DNA from: Actinomycetes bacterium
GTDB lineage: Bacteria > Planctomycetota > Phycisphaerae > JAACET01
Assembly: GCA_030631725.1 (NCBI GenBank)
Contig: DAOVKO010000041.1
Location: 1-11,457 of the forward strand
DNA length: 11,457 nucleotides
Direction: 5' to 3'
Each line of letters opens with the position of its first letter. Position 1 is the stretch's first letter. Both the position numbers and the translations under genes were made by a program. A model generated the notes under the pieces. The model was given only the letters and a program-made list of their open reading frames with translations. It had not been told where the DNA came from and did no database searches. Of this stretch, positions 6,093-11,457 are shown in pieces.

Positions 6093-6317
6093 ATGATAGC
6101 TGCCATGATTCGCAAAACCATTCTCGACGAACTCAAAAGACGGGGATGGTCTCGCTATCGCCTTGTCCAGTCTCTTCAAGGCAAGATGCCGCCGAGCACA
6201 GTCTACCAGTACCTCAGCGGGTACAGAGACCTCAACTCTCGGCGGGTGTCTATGATTCTGGACGTTCTTGGCATCAAACTTGTATTGCCCAAACAGCACA
6301 AGCGTGCCAAGAAGTAG
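6093..6317 (+). CDS. Xre/Cro-like helix-turn-helix regulator, 74 aa
   Basis: The protein is a short bundle of helices. RKTILDELKRRGWSRYRLVQSL holds the first helices, PPSTVYQYLSGYRDLNSRRVSMILDVLG contains the recognition helix (STVYQYLSG, 35-43) and the dimerisation part, and the tail is basic (KQHKRAKK). ATG 6093 is preferred over an open extension to 6039 because GAAAGGA (6077-6083) lies 9 nt upstream and because the extension would overlap the promoter. It sits between the excisionase-like gene and the integrase, with a palindrome over its own -10 box, so it probably controls itself and the integrase. An antitoxin role cannot be excluded, but no toxin gene is adjacent. Confidence 0.7.
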   Translation: MIAAMIRKTILDELKRRGWSRYRLVQSLQGKMPPSTVYQYLSGYRDLNSRRVSMILDVLGIKLVLPKQHKRAKK

Positions 6318-6356
6318 ACCTCGGCCACTTGGTCGTAGTTACAGGAGGTGATAGCG

Positions 6357-7619
6357 ATGATTGAAAAAGTAGGAATATATCACGATCCCAAACGCAAGCT
6401 CCCTTGGCTAGTACGGTGGTTCGAGGAACCGGATGTCAGCGGCAAGTCTGGACGGCGGGCTAAGTCCTTCCGGCTCAACCGTGATGCAGAGCGGTTCCGT
6501 GCGGCCAAGCAGAAGGAGTTCAACGACGGGGCCAAACGCAGCAAGCCATCTAATATTAGTCTAGCTACACTGTGTGAAAAGGTGCTGGCCATCCGGAAGC
6601 CTGGCCTCAGGCAGGCCTCCATCTGGAGCTATAAGAACACCATTTCGCAACTCCTGTCCTACTTCAAACCAGAAACGCCGGTGCGAAGAATTGGTACTGA
6701 GCAGGCTGAACAATTCGTAGCATCTCGCGAGCTTGTTCATCCCGACCACAAGAGCAAGGGCAAGGAACTCTCGGCTTGGGGGCGTAACCAGCATTTGGCG
6801 ATCTGTTCGGCCATCTTTGCCAAGGCGGTGGCGTGGGACTACCTGCCAGTCAATCCCTTTGTCCGTATCAAGAAAGCAACAGAGGAAGGCCAACCTTGGC
6901 ATCATATTATCCCGAGCGAGTTCGAGGATATTCTGCGGGTAACACCAGACTGTCGAGAACGGGCTTTCTACGCCGTAATGTATGGAGCCGGTCTGCGGTT
7001 TGGAGAGGCCGTCAACTTGCTTTGGAACGGTCGGGATATTGATTTCGAACGGGGGCGAGTGGAGATCACCAGTCGTGATGGTACCGCAGGTCTTCCACCG
7101 TTCCTTGTGAAAGACCACGAGCGTCGATCATTATTGCTGCCCGGATGGACGCTGGATTTGCTGCTCAGGGCACACGCATTCGCCGATGAGGGATGCCCGT
7201 TTGCGTTCCTAAGGCCCGAACGGTACCAGCGGGTAACAGCTAAGTGGCGGAACTTCCAGCGGGAAGACAGAGCCAAGGAGTGGCAGAACCATCATGTTTG
7301 CAACAACTCTTTGAGGAAGTTCAAGGCCCGCTGTCGCAAAGCAGGCATAGTCACCAACAACAAACTGACGATTCATTGCTTGCGTAAGTCGTATGCTCAG
7401 AATCTTGCCGATGCGTGTACACCCATCCACACCCTCAAAAAGCTCATGGGCCACAGTTCGGTCAAGACGCTGGAATGCTTCTACCTTCGCACCAGTAATG
7501 CCAATGAAATACAAGCTCTCGGCGTTCTGGATAGGCTATACTCAGGAGAAAGTGACACTAGACTGACACTGGGTCCACCTTTATGTGTGGACCCCCGAAA
7601 GGGTCAAATTGCTAACTGA
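6357..7619 (+). CDS. int: Tyrosine recombinase / integrase, 420 aa
   Basis: An N-terminal arm-type DNA-binding segment (1-50) is followed by a core-binding SAM-like domain (about 65-170: LATLCEKVLAIRKPGLRQAS ... AWGRNQHLAICSAIFAKAV) and the catalytic domain. The active-site residues are Arg I in GAGLRFGEA (R214), H-x-x-R in HCLRKSYA (H340, R343), His in MGHSSVKT (H366) and the nucleophile candidate Y376 in ECFYLR. ATG 6357 has a perfect AGGAGG (6343-6348) 8 nt upstream; GTG 6348 overlaps that site and is rejected. The reaction is site-specific strand exchange through a 3'-phosphotyrosine. Its stop is 21 bp from the CCA end of tRNA-Ala, the likely target. Confidence 0.92.
   Translation: MIEKVGIYHDPKRKLPWLVRWFEEPDVSGKSGRRAKSFRLNRDAERFRAAKQKEFNDGAKRSKPSNISLATLCEKVLAIRKPGLRQASIWSYKNTISQLLSYFKPETPVRRIGTEQAEQFVASRELVHPDHKSKGKELSAWGRNQHLAICSAIFAKAVAWDYLPVNPFVRIKKATEEGQPWHHIIPSEFEDILRVTPDCRERAFYAVMYGAGLRFGEAVNLLWNGRDIDFERGRVEITSRDGTAGLPPFLVKDHERRSLLLPGWTLDLLLRAHAFADEGCPFAFLRPERYQRVTAKWRNFQREDRAKEWQNHHVCNNSLRKFKARCRKAGIVTNNKLTIHCLRKSYAQNLADACTPIHTLKKLMGHSSVKTLECFYLRTSNANEIQALGVLDRLYSGESDTRLTLGPPLCVDPRKGQIAN
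7571..7594 (+). other. 8-bp hairpin in the 3' end of the integrase gene
   Basis: GGGTCCAC (7571-7578) and GTGGACCC (7587-7594) are perfect reverse complements with an 8-nt loop. GGGTC at 7601-7605 can pair alternatively with GACCC (7590-7594). No T-run follows, so it is not a standard terminator. Its place between the integrase and the tRNA makes a recombination-site structure possible. Confidence 0.4.
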
Positions 7620-7640
7620 TTGTGGCCAAAGGATTAAAAA

Positions 7641-7717
<77 letters not shown>

Positions 7718-7794
7718 ACCAAGGGCCAACGGCTAGGCCGAACTCTTCGGGCAATAGGCAAATTTTCGTGGCTTGCTTAGCCCTAACCAGACCA

Positions 7795-7823
7795 AGAATA
7801 CAGCAAATAAACAAGGCTGTCAA
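7795..7823 (-). promoter_or_regulatory. Promoter of tRNA-Ala
   Basis: On the minus strand a perfect -35 TTGACA (7818-7823) and a -10 TATTCT (7795-7800) are 17 bp apart, placing the start near 7788 and leaving a leader of about 70 nt before the tRNA. The -10 hexamer and spacing are the same as in the regulator promoter at 6032-6060. Confidence 0.7.
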
Positions 7824-7837
7824 GTAATTAGTAAAGG

Positions 7838-7856
7838 CCCCCGGTAAAAGCGGGGG
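7838..7856. other. GC-rich hairpin CCCCCG-GTAAAAG-CGGGGG
   Basis: Arms 7838-7843 and 7851-7856 pair perfectly around a 7-nt loop. There is no T-run on either strand, so terminator function is uncertain. It lies between the tRNA promoter and the converging PEP-CTERM-like gene end. Confidence 0.3.
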
Positions 7857-7867
7857 GTAAATACAGA

Positions 7868-8000
7868 ATTAGCCACAGATAAAGAAAGGGACAGAGTTTT
7901 AACCACGAAGGACACGAAGAGGACGAAGAAGACAAAGACAGAAGGAAAGGCACAAAGCAGAAAAGAGTATTAGCCAGAGATTACACAGATGAAGACAGAT
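7868..8000. repeat. Purine-rich intergenic repeat (AACCACGAAGGACACGAAG type)
   Basis: The plus strand is strongly purine-biased. It contains ATTAGCCACAGAT (7868-7880), AACCACGAAGGACACGAAG (7901-7919) continuing as degenerate GGACGAAGAAGAC, and ATTAGCCAGAGATTACACAG (7969-7988). Motifs of the types 'AACCACGAAGGACACGAAG' and 'AGCCACAGATTACACAGAT' recur between genes in many planctomycete and some other bacterial genomes and are often mistaken for genes. No reading frame is supported here. Confidence 0.65.
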
Positions 8001-8009
8001 TATAATTTA

Positions 8010-8573
8010 CTAGGAGCGGGGGAAATATCTCCTTCGGGTTAGAAGCAAACCGCCGGCGAGTAGGAGGGCTAGGGTGGCGGATTCGGGGATGATTTCGATT
8101 TGCACTGACACTGGCACATAACGCTCATGACCTTCAGAGTAGTTCAATGAACCCGTAATCTCGTAATGCCCAGGCAAAGTAGGCTTACCTTGGTCAGGTT
8201 CATCCCCAAGCTCAGTGAATTCATTCGTCTCCAATGGATCTAAGGTGAAGGAGGTAAGTGCCCCCGTAACGGGCAGCCAATTCGTATCCCAGATTACCTC
8301 CGCTTCTGTCTCCACAATGAATCGGCATTGTCGGCGCCTGGGGCCGAACGCGAAACCGAAGTCCAGAGCTTGGTCTGTTAGATTTGTCAGCCTAAACAGG
8401 ATGTTCAGCTCTTCCCCCAAATCGTAGGTGCCCTTGTCCGTTTGAATATAGTATTCTATCCCATCCTTGACTGTGCTATTTGAATTAAGCGGAGTTGCAT
8501 TCGCCTGGGCTATGGGCAAAACGCCAAGCAAACCTACGCCAAAACAAATTAGAATATTTGTGCTCTTGCGCAT
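8010..8573 (-). CDS. Secreted BsuPI-like protein with PEP-CTERM-like anchor, 187 aa
   Basis: A signal peptide (MRKSTNILICFGVGLLGVLP, likely cut after ANA near residue 27) leads into a beta-rich domain. Residues 46-135 (GTYDLGEELNILFRLTNLTD ... FGPRRRQCRFIV ... EVIWDTN ... LDPLETNEFTE) follow the intracellular proteinase inhibitor BsuPI pattern of an immunoglobulin-like fold. The C terminus is a sorting tag: PES (163-165), a hydrophobic helix (167-179) and RRR (180-182). The canonical box is PEP, so the third residue differs. Such tags are processed by exosortases at the cell envelope. The start has GAGGAG (8581-8586) 7 nt upstream. It lies outside the element, convergent with the integrase operon. 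Ligand or target unknown. Confidence 0.8.
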   Translation of the reverse strand: MRKSTNILICFGVGLLGVLPIAQANATPLNSNSTVKDGIEYYIQTDKGTYDLGEELNILFRLTNLTDQALDFGFAFGPRRRQCRFIVETEAEVIWDTNWLPVTGALTSFTLDPLETNEFTELGDEPDQGKPTLPGHYEITGSLNYSEGHERYVPVSVQIEIIPESATLALLLAGGLLLTRRRYFPRS

Positions 8574-8740
8574 GACTTATCTCCTCTTTCCTCAGAACCT
8601 GCGTGTGAGCAGGAGCAGACTGCCCAGCAGCAAGTGCCGATGATTGTGTACCGCTCGGCCCGAACGAATTTGGTACAAAGAAAGAGATGGAAATAACCTT
8701 CTCCTCACGGAGGGCAAATACTCTCTTTACAGTTGACAGT

Positions 8741-8769
8741 ATAATACCACAAACGGGTTTTTAAATCAA
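8741..8769 (-). promoter_or_regulatory. Promoter candidate of the PEP-CTERM-like gene
   Basis: On the minus strand, -35 TTGATT (8764-8769) and -10 TATTAT (8741-8746) are separated by 17 bp. The predicted start near 8733 would give a leader of about 160 nt before the ATG at 8573. Confidence 0.5.
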
Positions 8770-8780
8770 GCAAGATCCCA

Positions 8781-9000
8781 CACGCGATTACCCGTTTTGA
8801 AACGCGCCTACGAAATAGCGGTTTTTGCTTGAAAAAATGCATTTTCGGAATGATCGGACAGGGCCACGAAAAAAAGTGCCAAGAAAGGCCAAACCGCCTA
8901 GCTTCTCATAAGTACTGGTAAGCATATGGCTCATAGCTACTTTTTAACGGATTCCTATCAGAAACCGTGTTCTAGTCCTTAAGAAACGGGTAATCGCGTG
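8781..9000. repeat. 220-bp segment bounded by perfect 17-bp inverted repeats
   Basis: CACGCGATTACCCGTTT (8781-8797) is the exact reverse complement of AAACGGGTAATCGCGTG (8984-9000). The interior is AT-rich and has no reading frame. A third related piece, AAACGGGT, lies at 8751-8758 and is inverted relative to ACCCGTTT at 8790-8797. Size and architecture fit a miniature inverted-repeat (MITE-like) element, but no target-site duplication is obvious at the borders. Paired binding sites for a regulator are the alternative. Confidence 0.65.
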
Positions 9001-9088
9001 AAATCCTAGGGCAGAACTGAGGCTGGAGTAACACTGGGGGTATCGTCTTGTAGAAGCGAGAGTTAGCAGAAGTGGGCATAATTTAGCG

Positions 9089-9116
9089 TTGACAGGGCAA
9101 GAGCAGCAGAGATAAT
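9089..9116 (+). promoter_or_regulatory. Promoter of the lipoprotein gene
   Basis: A perfect -35 TTGACA (9089-9094), a 16-bp spacer and -10 GATAAT (9111-9116) point rightward. The predicted start near 9123 leaves about 93 nt before the chosen start codon, and the following gene could be co-transcribed. Confidence 0.6.
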
Positions 9117-9215
9117 GAAAGACCGAACAGGCCGAAGGCTGCTTCGAAGCGTGGGTATGGTGAATTAGGCTTTGGAGTGATGGGCTTTGTTTTTTTCTAC
9201 GGTGGAGTACTTGCT

Positions 9216-10895
9216 GTGCGATATGGAAAAATCCTCAGGCGTAGCTTGGCGTTGACGGTGCTGATCTTGGCGGGATGTTCAGAGCCGCCGGAATTGGCCG
9301 CGGCCAAGAAGATAGCGACGAAGGTGGCCCAAGCCCGGGAGTTGATGAAAGATCGAACCAAGGGCGCGTATGATCAGGCTGAAGGTCTGTTGCGAGATGC
9401 ATTGGCGACAAAAGGAGCCAACAGCATCGGCAAGCAGAGGGCGCACGAACTTCTCGGGACTTTGCTGAGCGAAACCACCGCCCGGGAGTTGAGCGAACTG
9501 GGGGATGTGGTTGAGAATTTTGCCGAAGCTGACGTTGGCCTGGGCCGGAGTCTGAGTGAGCTTTCGGGCAAAGCCGGGGCGCTGGCTTATGCCGTTGGTC
9601 TTAAAGACAGCGACGATGAAAAGCTTCAGAAGTACCGCGAAGAACTCCTGGAACAAATCCCTGCAGCCCAGCAGGCCAGGGACGAGGCGGTGAGGCTACG
9701 GACAGCACAGGAGCAAAAGCTGGCAGCAGCTAAAAAGGCAGCGTTGGCCGCGGCTACAGAGGCTGATGGCATGTTGCTCGAAGCAGCCAAGGCCAGTGGC
9801 GAGGAACAGGTCAGTAAAATGAAAGAGGGGGCAGCTAAACGCCTGGAGGCCGACAGGCTGGGGATTGCGGCATCGGGGGAGGAACTCGTGCTGCTCAGAG
9901 CCAAAGAAGATGAGATTCGCCGGGCCTCGGCGTTGGCCGGGCTGCAAGAAGGCCTAGAGCGCGTTGAGGAATTGATTAATGCTCACACGGTCATGGTCAG
10001 TAGAACCAACTTGGATGAGGAGAGCGCCCAAGCGGCGGCAGAAAAATCGGCTGGGGAACTGCTAAAACAAGTGGAAGCATTCAACGATTCGGGCGGGAAA
10101 CTCTCGGCTGCCTACGAGCAGCTGATAGCGAGGCAAAATGAAGCGGTGAGTCACTTCGAGCAGGCCCTGAGAGGAGCTGCGGATCGGGGTAAAATATTCC
10201 GGGACTTCAAAGCTGCTCAGCCAGCTGAGGCCGAGGTCGATGAGCGAGTAGAGATGTTGGTTGAGTTAGACGTGGAAGTGGGTTTGGCAGTGAGCGTGGC
10301 CCGGGCCCAGATTAGCCTGGCCGGGCTGCGAGAGCAGAAACTCGGGGTGCTCGAACGTGTGCAGCGGCGGGTTGAACAAATAAAGCGGCTGCGGAAGGAC
10401 CTGGCGGTGTTCGGAAACGGAAAACCGTCAGTAGAGATAGATAGCGAAGAGGCAGGTTCAACGGGGACCGAGCGGGCGGAGAGCGGGTTCTTCGGGAGGT
10501 TACTGAGCCGGTCCAAAAAGAGCCAAGCGGCAGAGAAGCCGTTGACGGCGGTGGGCATAGTGATGGGCTCGCCGCGAATAGATACAACAGCAATTAACAA
10601 GAGCATTCAGGAGACTCGCCAGGCGGCATTGGAAGACCTGAATTCGGCAGTGCGGACACTGTGGAAGACGGCATTGCCGAAGCTAAAGGCAGAAAGCCCA
10701 CCTGATGCCGTGGTGAAGAGACTGGAACGGGCCGAGTGGAACTGGCAGGTTTGGGGGATGCTGGGGCTTGTCCATGAAGCGCGGAGCAGGATTCAAGGGC
10801 GAATGGGCAGAGCCGAACAGGCCCAAGCAGATGCTCAGGCGGCGGCGATATATCTGGCCCAGAGCAAGAAGGCGCGGGCCGGGGTGCTCCGGTAA
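9216..10895 (+). CDS. Ala/Glu-rich coiled-coil lipoprotein, 559 aa
   Basis: With GTG 9216 as start, a classic lipoprotein signal results: basic n-region (RYGKILRR), hydrophobic core (SLALTVLILA) and lipobox LAGC with Cys21. GGTGGAG (9201-9207) stands 8 nt upstream, better than the ATG at 9180 or GTG at 9177. After lipidation the mature protein begins CSEPPELAAAKK. Residues 25-90 read like helical repeats (AYDQAEGLLRDALATKG), and 115-370 are long Ala/Glu/Lys/Gln-rich coiled coils. A charged low-complexity linker (about 405-440, containing GSTGTERAESGFFGRLLSRSKKSQ) precedes a final helical region containing WNWQVWGMLGL. No catalytic motif is seen. It is probably an envelope-anchored scaffold or assembly protein. 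The next gene starts 29 nt downstream. Confidence 0.8.
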   Translation: MRYGKILRRSLALTVLILAGCSEPPELAAAKKIATKVAQARELMKDRTKGAYDQAEGLLRDALATKGANSIGKQRAHELLGTLLSETTARELSELGDVVENFAEADVGLGRSLSELSGKAGALAYAVGLKDSDDEKLQKYREELLEQIPAAQQARDEAVRLRTAQEQKLAAAKKAALAAATEADGMLLEAAKASGEEQVSKMKEGAAKRLEADRLGIAASGEELVLLRAKEDEIRRASALAGLQEGLERVEELINAHTVMVSRTNLDEESAQAAAEKSAGELLKQVEAFNDSGGKLSAAYEQLIARQNEAVSHFEQALRGAADRGKIFRDFKAAQPAEAEVDERVEMLVELDVEVGLAVSVARAQISLAGLREQKLGVLERVQRRVEQIKRLRKDLAVFGNGKPSVEIDSEEAGSTGTERAESGFFGRLLSRSKKSQAAEKPLTAVGIVMGSPRIDTTAINKSIQETRQAALEDLNSAVRTLWKTALPKLKAESPPDAVVKRLERAEWNWQVWGMLGLVHEARSRIQGRMGRAEQAQADAQAAAIYLAQSKKARAGVLR

Positions 10896-10924
10896 GGCGA
10901 GTCAAACTAAACACGGAACAAACC

Positions 10925-11457
10925 ATGGCTGCGGACGAACAACGCCCAGAGGCTGGGGTATTGAATGGTGTTGCGGACAACGGCCGAGAGGGGCTGTCTC
11001 CGGTAATGCCCGATGTTATACCCGAGCGTGCGAGCCGACGTTTGGTCCAGTTCCGCCAGGCGATGCGCAGGTTCTGCGAAGCCGGGCACAAACTTCCGCT
11101 GGTTGTGCAGTCGCAGTGCCTGGGTTGCGACGAGCTGGTGGAAGGGCGTTTTGAGCTTGTCGACGGGCAAGTGGTTTTATCGAAGAATTGCCCGCAGTGC
11201 GGCCAGTCGCGCCAGGTGCACTGCGACGCGATTTTTACGCAAGGCGTTTCGGACCGGCCAGGCTCGGCGGAACAGACGTTTTCCGGCACCCCCATTCGCC
11301 CGGTGCTCCGCTCGCTGCCGCGGACAGTAGAAACGCTCTGCCCCCAGTGCGGGGCAATACTGCTGGGCAGGTATTACTTGGCTGACGGTAAGGTCTTGGC
11401 GGAAAAGACCTGCCCGGAACACGGCTACTTCAGGGATTGTATCAACTCGGATGGGCG
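10925..11457 (+). CDS. Tandem Cys-ribbon protein, N-terminal part; possible Tes-like radical SAM protein (runs off window)
   Basis: The frame is open from ATG 10925 to the window edge (177 codons). After about 55 residues two homologous modules appear. Module 1 has C65-x2-C68, GRFELVDGQVVLSKNCPQCG (C89, C92). Module 2 has C139-PQ-C142-G, GRYYLADGKVLAEKTCPEHG (C163, H166), followed by YFRDCINSDG. The pattern 'CPxC ... DGKV ... K-T-CPEHG-x-F ... SDG' is what I know from N termini of radical SAM proteins related to MJ0619/tetraether synthase. The radical SAM CxxxCxxC core would lie downstream and is not seen, so function is inference. GGA at 10915-10917 is a weak ribosome binding site 7 nt before the ATG. 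It is probably co-transcribed with the lipoprotein gene. Confidence 0.7.
   Translation, partial: MAADEQRPEAGVLNGVADNGREGLSPVMPDVIPERASRRLVQFRQAMRRFCEAGHKLPLVVQSQCLGCDELVEGRFELVDGQVVLSKNCPQCGQSRQVHCDAIFTQGVSDRPGSAEQTFSGTPIRPVLRSLPRTVETLCPQCGAILLGRYYLADGKVLAEKTCPEHGYFRDCINSDG

Larger units (their letters stand above)
1..7640. mobile_element. tRNA-Ala-associated integrative element (left end not found)
   Basis: A run of co-directional genes (primase-like TOPRIM protein, P-loop helicase-like ATPase, accessory small proteins, excisionase-like winged helix, Xre-like regulator, tyrosine integrase) ends 21 bp from the CCA end of a complete tRNA-Ala gene. Integrase next to a tRNA 3' end is the standard signature of a tRNA-targeted integrative element, and the element must extend leftward from the tRNA. 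The right boundary should lie inside the tRNA 3' half (about 7641-7690). No copy of the tRNA 3' end was seen to the left, so the left boundary given here is only the window edge. No capsid, terminase, relaxase or conjugation genes are visible, so phage satellite, phage-plasmid and mobilisable element all remain possible. Confidence 0.7.
8574..9215. other. Divergent intergenic region
   Basis: No gene is seen in these 640 bases between the divergent PEP-CTERM-like and lipoprotein genes. The stretch holds the promoter candidates of both genes, the 17-bp inverted repeat pair at 8781-8797 and 8984-9000, and AT-rich sequence between the arms. On the minus strand TTGGCAC (8876-8882) resembles half of a sigma-54 site, but the -12 half is missing. 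Confidence 0.6.

Noticed and set aside
7868..8000. CRISPR-like or gene-like reading of the purine-rich repeats
   Set aside because: Units are degenerate and unevenly spaced, there are no spacers, and no cas genes are present.
8443..8458. GAATATAGTATTCTAT similar to the operator palindrome
   Set aside because: Half match inside coding sequence (GIEYYIQ region), no promoter there.
8866..8882. Minus-strand TTGGCAC as a sigma-54 promoter for the PEP-CTERM-like gene
   Set aside because: The -12 half reads CG instead of GC; a sigma-70-type candidate closer to the gene fits better.

Overview
The window looks like a piece of a bacterial chromosome, most likely from a planctomycete or Phycisphaerae-like relative. 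The signs are a PEP-CTERM-type sorted protein, an MGWE-type protein I associate with that group's mobile elements, an intergenic repeat of the AACCACGAAGGACACGAAG type, and a textbook sigma-54 promoter. The assignment is an inference from family resemblance, not a database match.

Layout. Positions 1-~650 hold no convincing gene but carry hairpins, a G10 run, degenerate short repeats and an excellent sigma-54 promoter (453-469). Positions 648-1269 hold several very small or broken reading frames. From 1280 to 7619 runs a tight, all-plus-strand module: a Cys-rich small protein, a TOPRIM primase-like protein, a P-loop helicase-like ATPase, a TubC-N-like docking protein, a basic MGWE-type protein, a MerR-like winged-helix (excisionase-like) protein, an Xre-like regulator with its own promoter and palindromic operator candidate, and a tyrosine integrase. 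The integrase ends 21 bp from the 3' end (with encoded CCA) of a complete minus-strand tRNA-Ala(GGC) gene. I read this as the tRNA-proximal end of an integrative element whose replication module, excision functions and integrase are visible. No duplicated tRNA 3' end is seen on the left, so the far end is probably outside the window.

To the right of the tRNA lies ordinary-looking chromosome: a purine-rich intergenic repeat region, a minus-strand secreted BsuPI-like protein with a C-terminal PEP-CTERM-like anchor, a 640-bp intergenic region containing a 17-bp perfect inverted repeat around 220 bp, then a plus-strand coiled-coil lipoprotein. Last comes the 5' part of a protein with two tandem Cys-ribbon modules. 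The second module (CPQCG ... CPEHG) resembles the N terminus of radical SAM proteins of the archaeal tetraether synthase (Tes)/MJ0619 type; this gene runs off the window.

How it works together (inference): primase-like and helicase-like proteins would replicate the excised element; the MerR-like protein would act with the integrase in excision; the Xre-like protein would control its own promoter and the integrase behind it. The roles of the TubC-N-like, MGWE and Cys-rich proteins are unknown. The sigma-54 promoter suggests that the left-hand part of the element, or whatever lies there, is under activator control.
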